The position numbers and the translations under genes are program-made. This document shows, in pieces, positions 1 to 12,700 of a stretch of DNA of 64,000 bases; the first letter of the stretch is position 1; each line of letters opens with the position of its first letter. Origin of the DNA: Haemonchus contortus. Taxonomy: Eukaryota > Nematoda > Chromadorea > Rhabditida > Trichostrongylidae. A model generated the notes under the pieces. The model did no database searches and was not told the DNA's origin. It saw only the letters and a list, made by a program, of their open reading frames with translations. The stretch covers positions 16,109,940 to 16,173,939 of the forward strand of contig LS997563.1 in NCBI GenBank assembly GCA_000469685.2. Reading direction: 5' to 3'.

Positions 1-3000
1 TGTCGCAGTTATGTTGAGTTCTCTTTTAGATATGGACGCTGTAAGCGAACTGCAGCATCTGGAAGCTTTCTTGGTTGATGAACACGAACGCGATCAGAAG
101 AAAATTGAGAATCTCTATGAGTGTGTGCAATATGCTGCAGCAATCGTTCCACGATTGTGGGTAATTTACTATTTCGATTTTGCCGCTTCTTTCTTTTACA
201 ACATCAGAATTATAGTTCTTTCACCCGAAAGAACTTTTTTCGGACAATCTAATGAATTCTTTCTCGTGAAGATCTTGGCAGCTATAATATAATCGTAGTT
301 TTGTACGGCAATGAAAGATTAGTTTGAGACTAGTTTTTAAATTAAATTTATCTACAGGTACCTTTTGATCACCATCGGAGTGGTGTATATCAAATGCGGC
401 GAGGATACCCGTCGCAATATCCTCAGCGACCTTGTTGAAATGTGTCGTGGAGTGCAGCATCCGTTGAGAGGTCTTTTCCTAAGAAACTATTTGCTGCAAA
501 GTACTCGAACTCTTCTTCCAGATAATCCTGATCTGAATACTACAGAGTAAGCATTCCTCAAATTTACCAGAGTTTCTAATTTTGCGTAAAAGTTTTTCTT
601 TACAATGGAATTTCTTTTTCAGTGTGAATGACTTGCCTGAGTCCGACAAAAACCCGCGAGAATGTGATGGAACCGTATCGGACGCGATTCATTTTGTGCT
701 GGTTAATTTTGCCGAAATGAATAAATTATGGGTGCGGATGCAACATCAAGGACCGTCGAGAGAGAGGGAGAAAAGGGAAAAGGACCGCATGGAGTTGCGG
801 TCAGTTTCTATGAAAGTAAAAGAAGTTCGGGCTTGTTGCTGTCTTTCAATAATTGTAATGGTTTCTGCCAGCGTTTACTGTTGTTGTTGTATACGAATAA
901 GAAAACCAAAAGGGTCTAGTTCTGGTTTCAACACTGCTTTCTTTTTTGTTCTACGTGTTACTTCTAATTGTTCATCTTTGTTACTTTCTCCCTTTTTACT
1001 TCTTTTTTGGACTTATGTGATAGCGATTCTTGAGCAGGCGTGATCTAAGACTTGTTCAGAGTTTTATTTTTAAGGATACTTGTTGGAACGAATCTTGTTA
1101 GACTGTCGCAGCTTGAGAACCTAACAGAAGACATATATGTGAAAGAAGTTCTACCAAGCATTCTCGAGCAAGTGGTGTCATGTCGAGACCACATTTCCCA
1201 GGTAATTGTCTTATTTCTCAAGCCTTTATAGGAATTTTTGCGATCCCTGACACGAATCGACTCGGAAAAAGTTTTGATTCTCTGCGACCGCACCAGTTTG
1301 ATAAAGTCGTGCAATTTGATTGCCACTACTTACCCTGTTGTCTCATATGCTTACTAAGAATGTTAACAGTATAGGAGAAGAGCAGCCACCTGTTTCAAAG
1401 TTTATATATGTTTTTACTCATAAGATGTACTGATTTTTGCTGCTTTTTAGGTTTCCGTAGTTGTATATTTCTGTTACTTCACTCTTTTCACGAAAACGGT
1501 GCTACTCCAGCTTGTCCCATATTGAAGTTCTTTTTTGTTGCAGGAATATTTGATGGAGTGCGTCATTCAAGTGTTCGGAGATGATTTCCACCTTGCAACT
1601 TTGAACGAGTTCCTACGAGCATGTGGAGATCTTGTGCCGGTAAAATAATATACAATACGATTTCGCTTTTTGACATCAAAGGTAATGGATTTTAAGGAAG
1701 TGAATGTTAAAAACATCCTTATTGCGTTGATTGAAAGGTTGGCTTTATTCGCTGCTAATCCGGAAGGACCTGGTATACCCGCAGACGTGAGCATATTTTT
1801 TCACATGTTATTAGACAGTCTTGAACTGTAGCTTATTATAGATTCAATTGTTCGATATCTTCTCTGAACAAGCGAAGAACCTCGTTAAAAATCGTACAGA
1901 AATGCCCATGGAGGATATTGTCTCTCTCTATGTAAGCGTTGTCCTTATCCTCATTATGCACTATTGTGTTTATTTCGTGCAACATTGAATTTTAAGGCTG
2001 CTCTAGTGGGATTAGCAATCAAGTGTTATCCGAATAGGCCAGAGTTTGCAAATACATCGTTTGGGAGCTTGAAGTGCATTCTAGAAGAGAAAAAGATAAC
2101 TGCGTAAGTCGACGAGATTTCCTATGCATTTTTAAGTAAAAACCAAAAAACACATGTTACAAAGGTTATTCCTACTTTTAGCATTGAACCTTTCGGCCCC
2201 GTTGGTCGTGAATTGATGAAGCTGATCCAGCTGCCAATTGATGAATTCAACAATGCTCTGAAAATTGCCGAGCTCACAGAGTTTGTTCCCGTGATGGAGA
2301 GTTTCAAATATCATGGACGTTGTCTGGCTGCATCGCACATCATTCAGGTATCAGATGGTTTTACTTTGTTCAGAGGTCAGGTGTTACCGAGACGTTTGCT
2401 TTTGATAAGCTTCCAAGTCCCGATTCAAAAGCGAACACATCGAAGCAAGGAACTACATGAAAGGCTTCGAATCTGTCACAGCTACCTTATTCGTTGCCCA
2501 ATTTTTCTGTTGATATTGTTTGAAGGGTAGAACGCGCCTCATTTTCGACCGGTTCCCCGTAATCTGCTCGCATAAAAGACGTTTCTGAAATTTAGTGCTC
2601 AGTAATCGGTAATTTGCTCGTAGCTTATCTTGTTTAGCTTATCTATAAAGTACTGAGCTGGTGCAAGTATGTTTCGCATACAATGAACATCGCAAATTGC
2701 GAACATTAATTGTATGTAAGTTCCCCTGGCTTGTATTAGTAGCTGTATTGGGCAGCTACGTATAGAAGTCAGGGGAACTTATAATTGTGAAGTCCACCGT
2801 ATGCGAAACATCGAATTTTGGATACCGAATCTAGAACTGAAACGCTTTTCTTAACAGTAGGTGGGGGTACTACAAGGACTCATGTGTACCACATTTCATA
2901 CCTCTTCACCGTACATCCTTTCCCATTTGATATTTTCTGCTCAACGTTCGGTTTGTAAAGTTTAATTATTACTATTATTATTGTAATAACCAGCTATTAT

Positions 3001-6000
3001 AATTTATAGCATTGCACAGAGGAGCTATTCTTTGAATTTGCACTAGTTCGCTTAGAACCGATAGAGATTTGATGTAATCGATATTCTTGATCTTATTCTG
3101 TGGTCTTATTTTCCTTATTTCTCAGAATATGCTTGAACATGGAACATTGATGAAAACTGAAGAAAATGTAGCGGTTATGTGTGCCATGTTGCATTCTTTG
3201 TTGGTAGACCAACAAGACCAACCTCCTAATGCAGCGGTTTGTTGTCGTTCGTTTACATCTTTAATTCCACTTGAAAACTGTGTCTTCATAACTTTCCTTT
3301 AGGAAACGGAAGATTTCGAGGATGAACAGCATTATGTGGCTCGATTTGTCCATCTCATTCAAGCTGACACTCCCGATGAGCAGTTTCTGGTTCGTGTAAT
3401 AATGTATTTCAAAATGAAATCGATAACTTTGCTTCTGTATAGTCCAATGAATTGCTTTTTCAGTTGCTGAATAATGCAAGAAAAATTTTGGGTGCAGGTG
3501 GGAAGGCCAGAATTCGGTACACCTTGACTCCTATCATATTCGAACTCTATAAGCTCATATTGCGTTTCGTCGATCTTAAAGATGAGGTACTGTTTTGCTG
3601 TAACTGCTGCATTTATTCGTAATGGAGTGGACTTTTTAAGCCCAACTGGGAAGCGAAAATGCGAAAGATGTTCATGTGTGCAATGGGGACGATCGGTGCA
3701 TTGATCACCACTGCGGAAATGTCAGATTTGCCGTTGAAGTTATACCTGGAGGTTTGTCTCTTTCTATCGCTTTACTCGGCCCCTACCGGGAACTATAGTT
3801 GTTTCGAGGTGATGAGGGAACATTCCTGCTTTGTTCCCGTTTTAGAGTTACAAAAAAAGATCTGCACTTCAGCATTTTCAGAAGAAATGAGGTGTTTCTT
3901 CACTGCGTGTGCATAATGTCTCTATTTCTGTTCTTTCTGTGTGTTTGTGTGTAGCCAAAATGTGCGCTGAAATTATTTGAGGTTCCTGCCACCAGAGTGA
4001 GAACCGTATGCTTGAACTAAGGTCGCCCCATTCGGGGAATCATTTTGATCCAATATGAACAAAGAGCAGGGTTAAATCAATAGTAGAGGGGCACGAGTTA
4101 TCGGATAAGATGATGAGTGAAAGTTTGCAGAGGACAGAATGCTCGTGAGATGGGCGGTGCTACATTGAATAGCCCATATATTGGTTTCAAAACAGCTCCG
4201 AGATCGAGAAGAATTATGGAAGGGTAGAGTTTTTGGCCTCAATCAATCCCGTTTGGGGTGCGCCCCCGGTGACCGCAATGACCTGCGGTGACCAGCCAAT
4301 GTACGTTTGGTTTTAACTCATCATCCCAGATGCTATCCGGAAGATATGGAAGGCCTGACTGACACCAATCAGGGAGTCGTAATCGAACCATGCTTGTGGG
4401 CAGTGCGTCACTTGCAATTGCATATTTGATCCCCTTTTCCGTTTCGTGAAATTAGCTCCTCGTTCTGCTTCCTGGGAAGTGGCCGGCCTCTCTTTTTTGA
4501 ACGAATTTTAAAGTTTTCGAACCAGGTTATGAACTCTCGTAGGAAGCAATTTCCAGTACAATCTGTGCTTTCAGGGTGCCATGGTGGCTGACAAAGTACC
4601 TTTACCCGATGCCTCTTCGGTTGTCTACGAATTCATTTCCAAGGTGTGTTGCGCCTTATAGTTGAATTGCTATTCTACCTCGCGGAATTTTGTTTTCAAT
4701 TTTTTTTCTAAGCACAGAAGAGTGCTTGATGTCAGAATGACAGGGAAATGAAACCGGCTCAATTTAGGCCATGTCTGTGTTCGAGGATGAAATAGCGGAA
4801 TCTCGTGAACGAATTAGTGCAATGTCGTTGATTGCTGGTACAATGTTGGAAATCAAGAACTTGCCATCGGAGAGCTGGCACACGCTTGCTGGTCAGATTG
4901 TTGTCGCCGCCTCGGCTAAAATGTTCAAAAAGGTATCACTGTTGGTGGTTCTTACAGTTTTTTTTAGCTCCAAGTCTTTTGCTTAAAGAGATGACATAGC
5001 TGCTACAGGCTGATCAAGTGAAAACTCTTTGCACGGTGGTAACATTGTATTGGAAAGGTCAAACCGCTGATTCTGACGGCATGATGAGAAATGGTGATAA
5101 AGTCGTGGAAGTAATGAAGAAGGCTGCTAAGGTACTTTCTAGGTTCTTTCTTCTTTCTGATAAAGTTAAAATCTTTTTATTCCTATTAGATCCGAATATG
5201 TTATGAATTTGAATCAGTAGACATACAATTTTTCCCCATGTTGGGATCTCTTTCGTAATTCTTAAGATTATTAATAAGGAATTTGGTTATCCTCTATATC
5301 CTCTATATATATAAACCGCTAACTTTGTGTGTCCGTTTGTGTGTCCTCGCAAAAGTCACGTAGGCACGATCAAGAGCGTGGAGATCACAAGTGCGCGGTG
5401 AGAAAACAGTTATGAAAAAGAAAGTCGACCGATGCTCCTTATATTGGGCTGTTGATTAACATCCAATCTATTTATGAAGTTACAGACTGTAAATCACAAC
5501 ACGCCCCCCCCCCCCCCCCCCACAACCAAGACTATCAAAGCCCTAGGAACTAGAGGAAGTTAAAATGGAAACAATTCCACGATCACCTATTAGTGTCAAG
5601 AGATCAATACCCTTAAAGCACATCGTTCCAAATGGGTCACCTAATGGGTAAACGGTTATGAAAAGGGAACCGACACTGTTTATATTGGTCCTCTAACAAA
5701 TCGTAATCAAGCGGTAGTGGGCATGGCATGGTGCACGCGTTAGTGTGCGTAGCCCAACTGGTATATATATAAAGCGCTAACTTTGTGTGTCTGTTTGTGT
5801 GTCCTCGCAAAAGTCACGTAGGCACGATCAAGAGCGTGGAGATCAAATGAGCGCAGTGAGAAAGCAGCTATGAAACTGGGAACTTACCCGATGCTCTTCA
5901 TATGACGTCACAGACTAAAAATCAGAACTCACCTTCCACGACGCGGGACCTTCAAACCCCTAGGATTTAGAGAAGCTCAGAATGGAAACAATTCCACGAT

Positions 6001-8342
6001 CACCTAATAATGTTAAGAGATCAATACCCACAAAGCACTTCAAATTGGGGAATATCCCCTAATTCTTATACATCAAACTTTCTCCTGACTATTTACTGTC
6101 GTGCTGAATACTTATACTATGGACGACTTAACTATCGGTTCGCAGCCAACTGAGGGAGGAGAGAGATTAGGCTTCGTGGGCAAAAAAACCCTTTTTGCAC
6201 ACGAAGAAGTTTTGCCGAAAGTACCTTTGCATTTAACCTATTTCCAGAATAGACGCGTAATTTTCCGTAGAACAATAATAGGAAATCCATAGAAATCACT
6301 AGAAATCTAATCTTATCGAAATTCTAATTTTTAGTGTGAATTTCGCTTACGCACTCCAAAAAACCATTGGTACACTTCATGATACTACAGTAGCTAGATG
6401 AAGTTTTTCCAAATTTGAATCTGTACGACAGCTCATCATCCTGTGTTGAGCGCTTGCGCCTGTTTGTTTGTTTGTTCAATTGTACAGAAATTCGATATTA
6501 CCTTGAGAAGCACCTGTATAAGTCGGGTGAAGTTTGGGATGGGTTGGGGAGAGGGCATGACCAAAAGAACACACGAGCTCAGCGAAGCTCCTACTTCAGG
6601 GGTGGGGTATGCACAGGTTCGGGTGATGTCATGGGCAAAACTTCTTAAAATAAGTCGGGTCAAGTTTGGGATGGGTTGGGCTTAGGGCAAAACCAAAAGA
6701 GCACATGTGAGATCAGAGAAGCTCCGCCTCCAGGGGTGGGACATGCACAAGAGTGGGTAGTGACATGGGTAAAACTTGAATAGGTTACTAACAGCCCAGA
6801 CGCCGAGAAAAAAAAAATAGGCAAAGTGGAGGGACAGGTCAACAAATAGAATGAAGGAGAGGCAGTGGGCGACAGTTTCCCCACAGGTTCATACTCCATT
6901 CAAAGAGGGCGTGGAGGCTGGAAAGAATAAAAGGAGTGAGCAGGGCCTTATGGTGGTGGGCACGCGTGCATAGCAAAGCTCCGCCCACGATAGGGAGCAT
7001 AGGTTAATGTTAGGTTCTTTTTTAAAAAGCTCATAAATCTATTTGAAAACGTTCTATAATGTTAAAAGCAGTGCTTAGATCATTCTGAAGAGCACTGTCC
7101 GGTCTGAGAAGATTGGACAGTGCTCCCTAGAATAACTTTCTAATCATTTCTGAAGAAATTGGCATGCAAGTAAATTAGTTTTTTAATAGTACCAATAAGA
7201 TTCTGATTAGTGTTGAAAGCCTTTGATATGTATGCTTATCTTCTTTCTCTATCATTCTTTAACCAAGCACGCACATCCTAGAATGACGAACTCAAGATGA
7301 GACAGTGTTTCCCCAAATTGTTTTTAACCGCCCTGACGAAGTTCGTGAAGAATGTCACATGAATCCATTTCAAAAGTAAATGTCATGATCATTCACGTTG
7401 GAGCAATTGTACTGAAATGGTGGGCGCGAATGTAAAAGGGCTTTCCGACTTTGACACAAGAAGGAGGATGCCCGGCGTAGCCGGGCATTACATAAGAAGG
7501 AGGAGAGCCCGGCGTTAGCTGGGCGATCCGACTGGTCTCACCTATAATCGGTGTCGTCCTTGCCTTCTAGAAATTCTCACATCGTTCTCTTGAAATTAAC
7601 CTCCTTATCCCTTTCCTCCCACCTTGGCCTCGACAACGCGCCTTTAAGAGCATCTATCAATATTTCCCCAAGTGACTTATTTGTATTTGTTAACACATTG
7701 ACGACCGCCGGCGGGCCACACCATATCGTGCGCCTATAGTATTTATATTACTTATCAAGTCTTCTTATAATTTTTTCATGTTTTCAAGTATCAGCTGAGC
7801 TCACAGCATTCTAGAGAATCTTGAGGCATTGTGGTCGAGGAATCGTTTATTTCCAACCACAGTTATAAGAGAAATTTAAATATAATGCAAGGACAGTATA
7901 AAAGGCGTGGTCGCCAATGGCTTAAATGATTACACTTTGAGCTCACAATCGTACACCTTTAACAATTTCAGATAGCAACGCAGTGTCTTGAACCCATCGT
8001 CCAGCAGCAGCTTTTCGTTCAGATTATCAACACTCTCCTTTACTTCTACGAGGACAATTGTGCTGAGGTATTCAGATTTATCACGATTTTTTTTGCGTTG
8101 GCGAAGACAGAAGAAACTTACAAAGAAAGGGTCGTTTTTTACATTCTCCTAAAACTTTAGTGTTTATCCAGGTAACTGAGGACATGCTTGTGGATCTGAT
8201 ATCTCGCACTAAAGACAATGCTGTACAGCTCGACGTTAGTGCTGAAGCAGACGCTCTCGAAAAACACCTAGCTATGACATTACAGCATATTAAAAGATCA
8301 AAGGACAAGCGCCCAGGATTAGCAGAGCGGCTTCAGTTGTAG
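1..8342 (+). CDS. vps-35: VPS35, large subunit of the retromer complex (5' partial, 18 exons)
   Basis: VPS35 is the alpha-solenoid scaffold of retromer, which with VPS26 and VPS29 retrieves membrane cargo from endosomes to the trans-Golgi or cell surface. Exons read: 1-156, 358-546, 623-799, 1075-1201, 1544-1639, 1697-1786, 1842-1931, 1997-2103, 2182-2347, 3126-3236, 3303-3389, 3464-3586, 3641-3751, 4575-4643, 4768-4932, 5009-5131, 7972-8067, 8172-8342 (TAG). All junctions keep phase, giving about 747 visible residues against 796 in human VPS35, so roughly the first 80-90 residues lie left of the window. Diagnostic blocks are [49 protein letters not shown] and PEGPGIPAD; the PRLYLL motif (VPS26-binding region in the human protein) spans the first intron. 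The window may open inside an exon or 3 bases before an acceptor at position 8. The C-terminus lacks the long human tail and ends at ERLQL. Introns of 2348-3125, 3752-4574 and 5132-7971 are unusually long and the last two contain transposable elements. Confidence 0.96.
2669..2811. repeat. Imperfect hairpin (foldback) in a vps-35 intron
   Basis: This 143-bp stretch folds back on itself. The outer 13 bases at 2669-2681 (ATGTTTCGCATAC) are the exact reverse complement of 2799-2811. An inner arm at 2718-2732, with core AAGTTCCCCTG, pairs with 2766-2780. The middle is less well paired. It lies in the 778-bp intron 2348-3125, which otherwise shows nothing recognisable. It could be a MITE remnant or a structured intronic RNA; no target duplication was identified. 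Confidence 0.6.
4210..4440 (-). mobile_element. tRNA-derived SINE copy (minus orientation) in a vps-35 intron
   Basis: Read on the minus strand, the segment contains a Pol III B-box-like GGTTCGATTAC about 60 bases from its head and then a body ending in a TTGATTGAGGCC-like tail. The same head, body and tail order occurs at 16508-16806 (minus) and 33093-33400 (plus), at different levels of divergence. It sits in vps-35 intron 3752-4574. The tRNA origin is inferred from the A/B-box-like spacing; the parent tRNA was not identified. Confidence 0.6.
5299..5761 (+). mobile_element. Non-autonomous Helitron, first unit of a head-to-tail pair
   Basis: The 463-bp unit begins TCCTCTATATATATAAACCG after an A (5298) and ends CTGG (5758-5761), matching Helitron TC...CTRR termini. 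A GC-rich short hairpin (GCAC...GTGC) lies about 10 bases upstream of CTGG. There is no coding capacity for a Rep/helicase. A poly-C run of about 19 bases occurs near 5504-5521. The body from the TATATATA start through AAGTCACGTAGGCACGATCA and on to the GATCAATACCC stretch is shared with the next unit. An alternative 5' end nine bases upstream, at 5290, is possible because TCCTCTATA is repeated there. Confidence 0.7.
6527..6786. repeat. Two-copy tandem repeat (about 130 bp) inside the Helitron
   Basis: Two adjacent copies each begin AAGTCGGGT.AAGTTTGGGATGGGTTGGG and continue through a GAAGCTCC...GGGGTGGG block to TGGG.AAAACTT. The second copy starts near 6655. The small ORFs predicted here on both strands are products of the repeat and are not genes. 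Confidence 0.7.
7090..7125. repeat. Perfect 11-bp stem hairpin
   Basis: GAGCACTGTCC at 7090-7100 is the exact reverse complement of 7115-7125, with a 14-base loop. It lies inside the second Helitron unit, so it is probably part of that element rather than a regulatory site of vps-35. Confidence 0.5.
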
Positions 8343-9634
8343 TTTGTTAACCCTTTTTATTGTGCCGAGGGCAGCCTTATCAGGTTGGCACCTGAATTTT
8401 CTCCCATGGTCGCTCACTTTTCTTTTTCTTTTTTTCTCGTTGAGAAAGGATCGCATTCATTCTACATAATTCTTTCTTGCCAGGCATCCGTGACTTTCGG
8501 TTCTTCTCCTTTAACCCTGTCGGATATCCCGAAATTTCTCCTTCTTTCACTTGTTGATTATCTTTTTCCATGTATTAGACGAATCTGCTCGTTTTTTTCC
8601 ACAAAATTTCTAGCTTTGTAGAAAAGTTCTATAGTGCATTCCGCCCTCTTATTCTAAGGAAGCGCTTAATCTAATTGTGCAAAGATAAGAGAGTGCAAGT
8701 AGAAGTGATAGTCCTTTGCTCACTCGGTGATATTTCGGTTAGTGTTGATTGTTGTTTAGTTGTGGTCAGAAACTATGCTGCAGATGTTTCAATTAGATAG
8801 CGTTTTAAAGTATAGTTGGGATAATTTTCGATACCTTAAACACCTAGAGCACCTGAGCCTTTCAAATTTTTTTGTGTGATAAGGGAAATGGACGTGATTC
8901 ACTACATATTGACAGCATAGCTCTCTATAGCGCAACCACTATTTTGTGTAGCATTTCCATTATTTCAAAGCATTTCCCAGTCTTGGATCACATGAGTCTG
9001 AAAATCTTGGAAGTACATCTGTATCAGAGCGCATCCCAATTGCCATGCTAATGGAAAAACTTGCACTAAGTAACATATCCTCAATAAGACCATAGCTATT
9101 TCTCCAACTATCCAACTGGGACTTTATGATAATTTGCAGAGCCTTTCAAATTACGTGGTCAAGTGTTTCGAATAATAGAAATAGTACAAAGAATGTCAAG
9201 GAGTTGAGTTACATAAGGATCGGTTCGGTTTAGAAATTTACCAATTTGTAAGTGTAGCCTACCTTTTGTAACTTGCCACTTTTACGCTGAATAATACCTG
9301 CAGCATCAGAGTTTCTTATCCACTTCGATTGATGAATTGCATGTCAAATTTAGATGTTGAGCCACGTTCAAGTTGGGTTGTTTTATTAATATTTATTTCA
9401 ATTATAACCCCTGTACATAAACAGTTGTTCGCGATTTCTTTAGCGAGTGTCGTGGTTTTTATACGAGTTCAATAATACAGCGTAATATTGAATAAATATT
9501 TATTTATTCCATTGTTTTCATGACAATCTCGTTGATTTTCGGTGTTGTACCTTGTGTTGCATGTGTAGCAATCTATTCGCTTCCTGAAATTACCTTTAGT
9601 TTTTTTTGTCGTACCAGGTTTTGCAAATTTTCAG
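8343..9634. other. vps-35 3' flank / intergenic, no gene seen
   Basis: This AT-rich stretch follows the vps-35 stop codon. A canonical AATAAA occurs near 9490 in GAATAAATATTTATTTATTC, but it is more than 1.1 kb from the stop, so a closer non-canonical poly(A) signal may be used. Nothing else was recognised. Confidence 0.5.
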
Positions 9635-9719
9635 GATCACGGGTGGAGTGGTAGTGTTTCGATCACTTCGCGACGAAAAACCGAACTACTTCGGCTTCAA
9701 CGTGACGGAGAGGGACTGG
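9635..9719 (+). CDS. Isolated exon-like segment, unassigned
   Basis: A good acceptor (AATTTTCAG ending at 9634) and donor (CTGG/GTGAGT at 9720) bound 85 bases that encode 28 residues including VVVFRSLRDEKPNYFGFNV, less repetitive than the surrounding AT-rich ORFs. A VxFR...YFGF.V pattern is loosely like the first strand of an integrin alpha beta-propeller, but no LLVGAP-type continuation was found downstream, so this is weak. It could also be chance splice-like sequence. Confidence 0.2.
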
Positions 9720-12700
9720 GTGAGTTATGCCAACCTTTTCAAAATAGAGGCAACATATGCGAACAAGCTTTGCATATTACTTCATCGTGTGGCTTTGTTA
9801 CCTTTTTTTACTTGGTTTTGTTTGCTCCTACGAATGTTTACTCAATCGAGATTTTTTGAATGAGAGCTTCGTAAAAGTTGTGTATCTTGGTGGTTTAATT
9901 TCTACCCCTGTCTTTTTCTTCATCGCTCACTGCTATTTCATTAAATCGTATTTGGGTATGACACTTTTTTATCTGTCAAAGTTGGTCTCTTCAGTGAGAA
10001 AATTACTAAATTGGCCCATAAGTAAGGTGAAAAGGGCTTTTCCAAAGCTGTTTGATAGCAACTGGTAGAAGCTGTTATGTTCTAACTTCCGCGATCAATT
10101 CCAACTTGAATTTCTCTCATATTCAAGCTATTACTCGAATTAAACTCTCAAAAATGCTCTTGTTCCTAACTCATAATCTATGAGTGATTATACCAAGTCG
10201 CACAAGTTTACCGACGGCAAACCAAACACATTTTTGATGTCTAAAAAGACTAAAGCCACTGAAAAGACTGTATCACACTGATATTGCCGCCGTGAGGTCT
10301 CTGAGCCTCATCAATACAACTGCCCGTCTCCCAAGCTTCCCTTGGTTACAATCGCCCCACCCCCTTCATTCTTGGGAAATGATTTTTCTATGTGTAATCG
10401 AGTTTGACAGAAGCGTTAATTAGTTATCAGGTAATCTCGTCCTTATAATTTTTCAACCAGGGAAGTACTGAGCCAATTTCTCAATTCGGCATTTCCATTT
10501 TTCTTCCTAATGCTCGCTTTAACAAAAAAGTTGGATATCCATATGCCGCATTTAACTGCATGCATGGTGTCGTTTTCGTCGAAATTCTCTTTTTTTTAAC
10601 CCGTGGTTCTTGAGTTGGAGTTTTTGTATACTTATAGAGGACAACACTCGCGTGACGTCAACTTGTCCGTTGACTGGTGGTCTTATCAATGTTTATCGAT
10701 GCTTACGGTCTACGTAACACCGTTCAGAACAATTGCGCTGCTCCTGCTATACGTTAATTACAGGGAGGTTTTGATACTCCCGGCGTTTAATTCCGCTTTA
10801 CTTTTTGATACTTCTCTTTCTTTGCCGCCATTCCCAGTCGTCGTAGATTTTGCTGCTCTTATTGGTCATCCACCTTCCCCTTGCCGCTTTTCCCTTCGCA
10901 GGCATATTCTACCAATGTCTCGAACTTATAAAATCTATGTTGATACAGTCTCCTTATTTCATCTTCGAGGCTCTTCACTGTTTTCTCTTTGAGTTTTACC
11001 GTCTTACCTATTGAGTTATTTCACGACATCACCAGCACTTTTCTTTCTCTCCTCCACTCATTTGGTGACTCGATGCGCTTCTCGCTACCTTGGCGGACGA
11101 TTAGGTGAAATCAAATTTGCTTTCCTTACCAGTGCTTGTATGCGTAGTCCATTTGCTTGACATCTTACTGACTTGCTCTTTCCAAAGTCACACTGCCTCA
11201 TCTTCCCTGTATCCACCTCCTTCCCTACTTCTCCTGCTTCATCTTTACTTGCAAATGTAGAACGACCTCAGGGTTGCTCCTTGTTTGCTGAACTAGTTCT
11301 TGAGAATCTAAGATGGCATTTCCTGAACAAGAGCCCCTCTATAGGGTCGTCCTTTGGAGCTTAGTGCATTTCCGTAGAGATCTTCCAAAAAAATTACTGG
11401 TCGCTAGATGCCTCTATTTCCTTATGGAGGTCTTTGGCCGTTGGCAGTGTCTTCTTGTTTGGTTGCTTTGCGTGGACGCTGATAATCGTGGTCCTCATTT
11501 CATTAAGGAACTGTATGTGAGCAGATGGGTTCTTTTTTCAGCGCGGGGGATAATTTACGGCATCCCAAAAGAATATGTACTAGGTGAAATTAGTGTTGGA
11601 TGTAGTGTGGGAGGGGCTGGCTCTGATTTTGCTCCCGACTCGATAAATCTATGATGGTGCCATCTGAGCTACTATGGCAATGTCTGCAGACAGATGTTGA
11701 GGAACTAACTCTTCACGGAGCACTTTGTTGTCCTTAACAGGTGATATCCCCTTACGAATACTAGCTCGGTTTCCGCTCGTCTCTTTCCTTTGCTATTGCT
11801 TGTTTTGTGGCCCTCTTCGAGCGAAATGGTTTTGTAGGGCTGTGGGTCATGGGCTGCGGCTAAGTCAACGACCCTCCAATCCCGCACTTCCTACTCAAGT
11901 TCCTCTGCATCCATGAGTTTTTCCATTCAGCTCTCTTCCGTCACGACCAATGCTCACTTCCGCTAGTTGTTTTCCTTTCTACAATCAACTTGATAGGTAT
12001 CGTTAAGACTAAGAGCAGTCGGCGTGAGATGCTTACGCAAATATTATCCTCCAACACTCGTCCTTCTTGTCCACACAGACGTGATTCGACCGCTAATCCG
12101 GTGCATAGCAGAGTCGCAAACTTTGAGAGACTCCGTCTCCGCCACAATCACATTTTATTCGAATGTCTCTCCGTAGTTGTAGAGTTAACCCTTTCTCCAA
12201 TCTTTCTGGCTTGCCTTCTTTTCAGTGTCTTTCTCAAAGCCGTAGATTCGAATGTTCATGCGTTCCTTGACGTCAGTAACCCTCGTATGCCATCAACAGT
12301 GATCCAAGAATTGCCTTTCATTTCTTGCTGCTCTTTTACGAGTGAAAATTCTGTTGGTTTTTTCTCGAAGACGTCCAACATTTATCACCAACTCTTTTCG
12401 CAACTTTGTTGTGATTGCTAATCTTTATCGACAGGCTTGCCAAGTGAGTCATGACGTCGATATCGGCACCTTTCCTGGCTTCCTAAGCTGCTAGTTCAAG
12501 CTTCTAGTACTTACCATTCTGCTGCATTGCTATTTTTTTCAAGAATTGCTGAATAACCTCAGTGATCTCCCTCGATAGAAGTTTCATTTGGGCTTTTGTT
12601 AATCGCTCGGCTCAGAATCATTGATGCAAATCGTTACGTGTTTGAGTCGCACCCCTGGAGGTGGACTAGAAGCCAGCGAACGCATCAGCTTCACGTGGTC

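Larger units (their letters stand above)
5762..7535 (+). mobile_element. Non-autonomous Helitron, second unit of the head-to-tail pair
   Basis: The 1774-bp unit starts at TATATATATAAAGCGCTAAC immediately after the CTGG end of the first unit, lacking its own leading TC. It ends CTGG at 7532-7535, followed by T. Two perfect or wobble hairpins built on GCCCGGC lie at about 7470-7487 and 7507-7524; the second ends 11 bases before the terminus, the classic Helitron 3' arrangement. Nearly identical hairpins and end occur in the element at 35049-36271. An internal doublet of about 130 bp is present at 6527-6786. No ORF of transposition size is present, so it is non-autonomous. Confidence 0.75.

Noticed and set aside
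9606..10068. Hydrophobic ORF (MRTSFAYYFIVWLCYLFLLG)
   Set aside because: Runs past a good donor at 9720 in T-rich DNA; no homologous membrane protein recognised.
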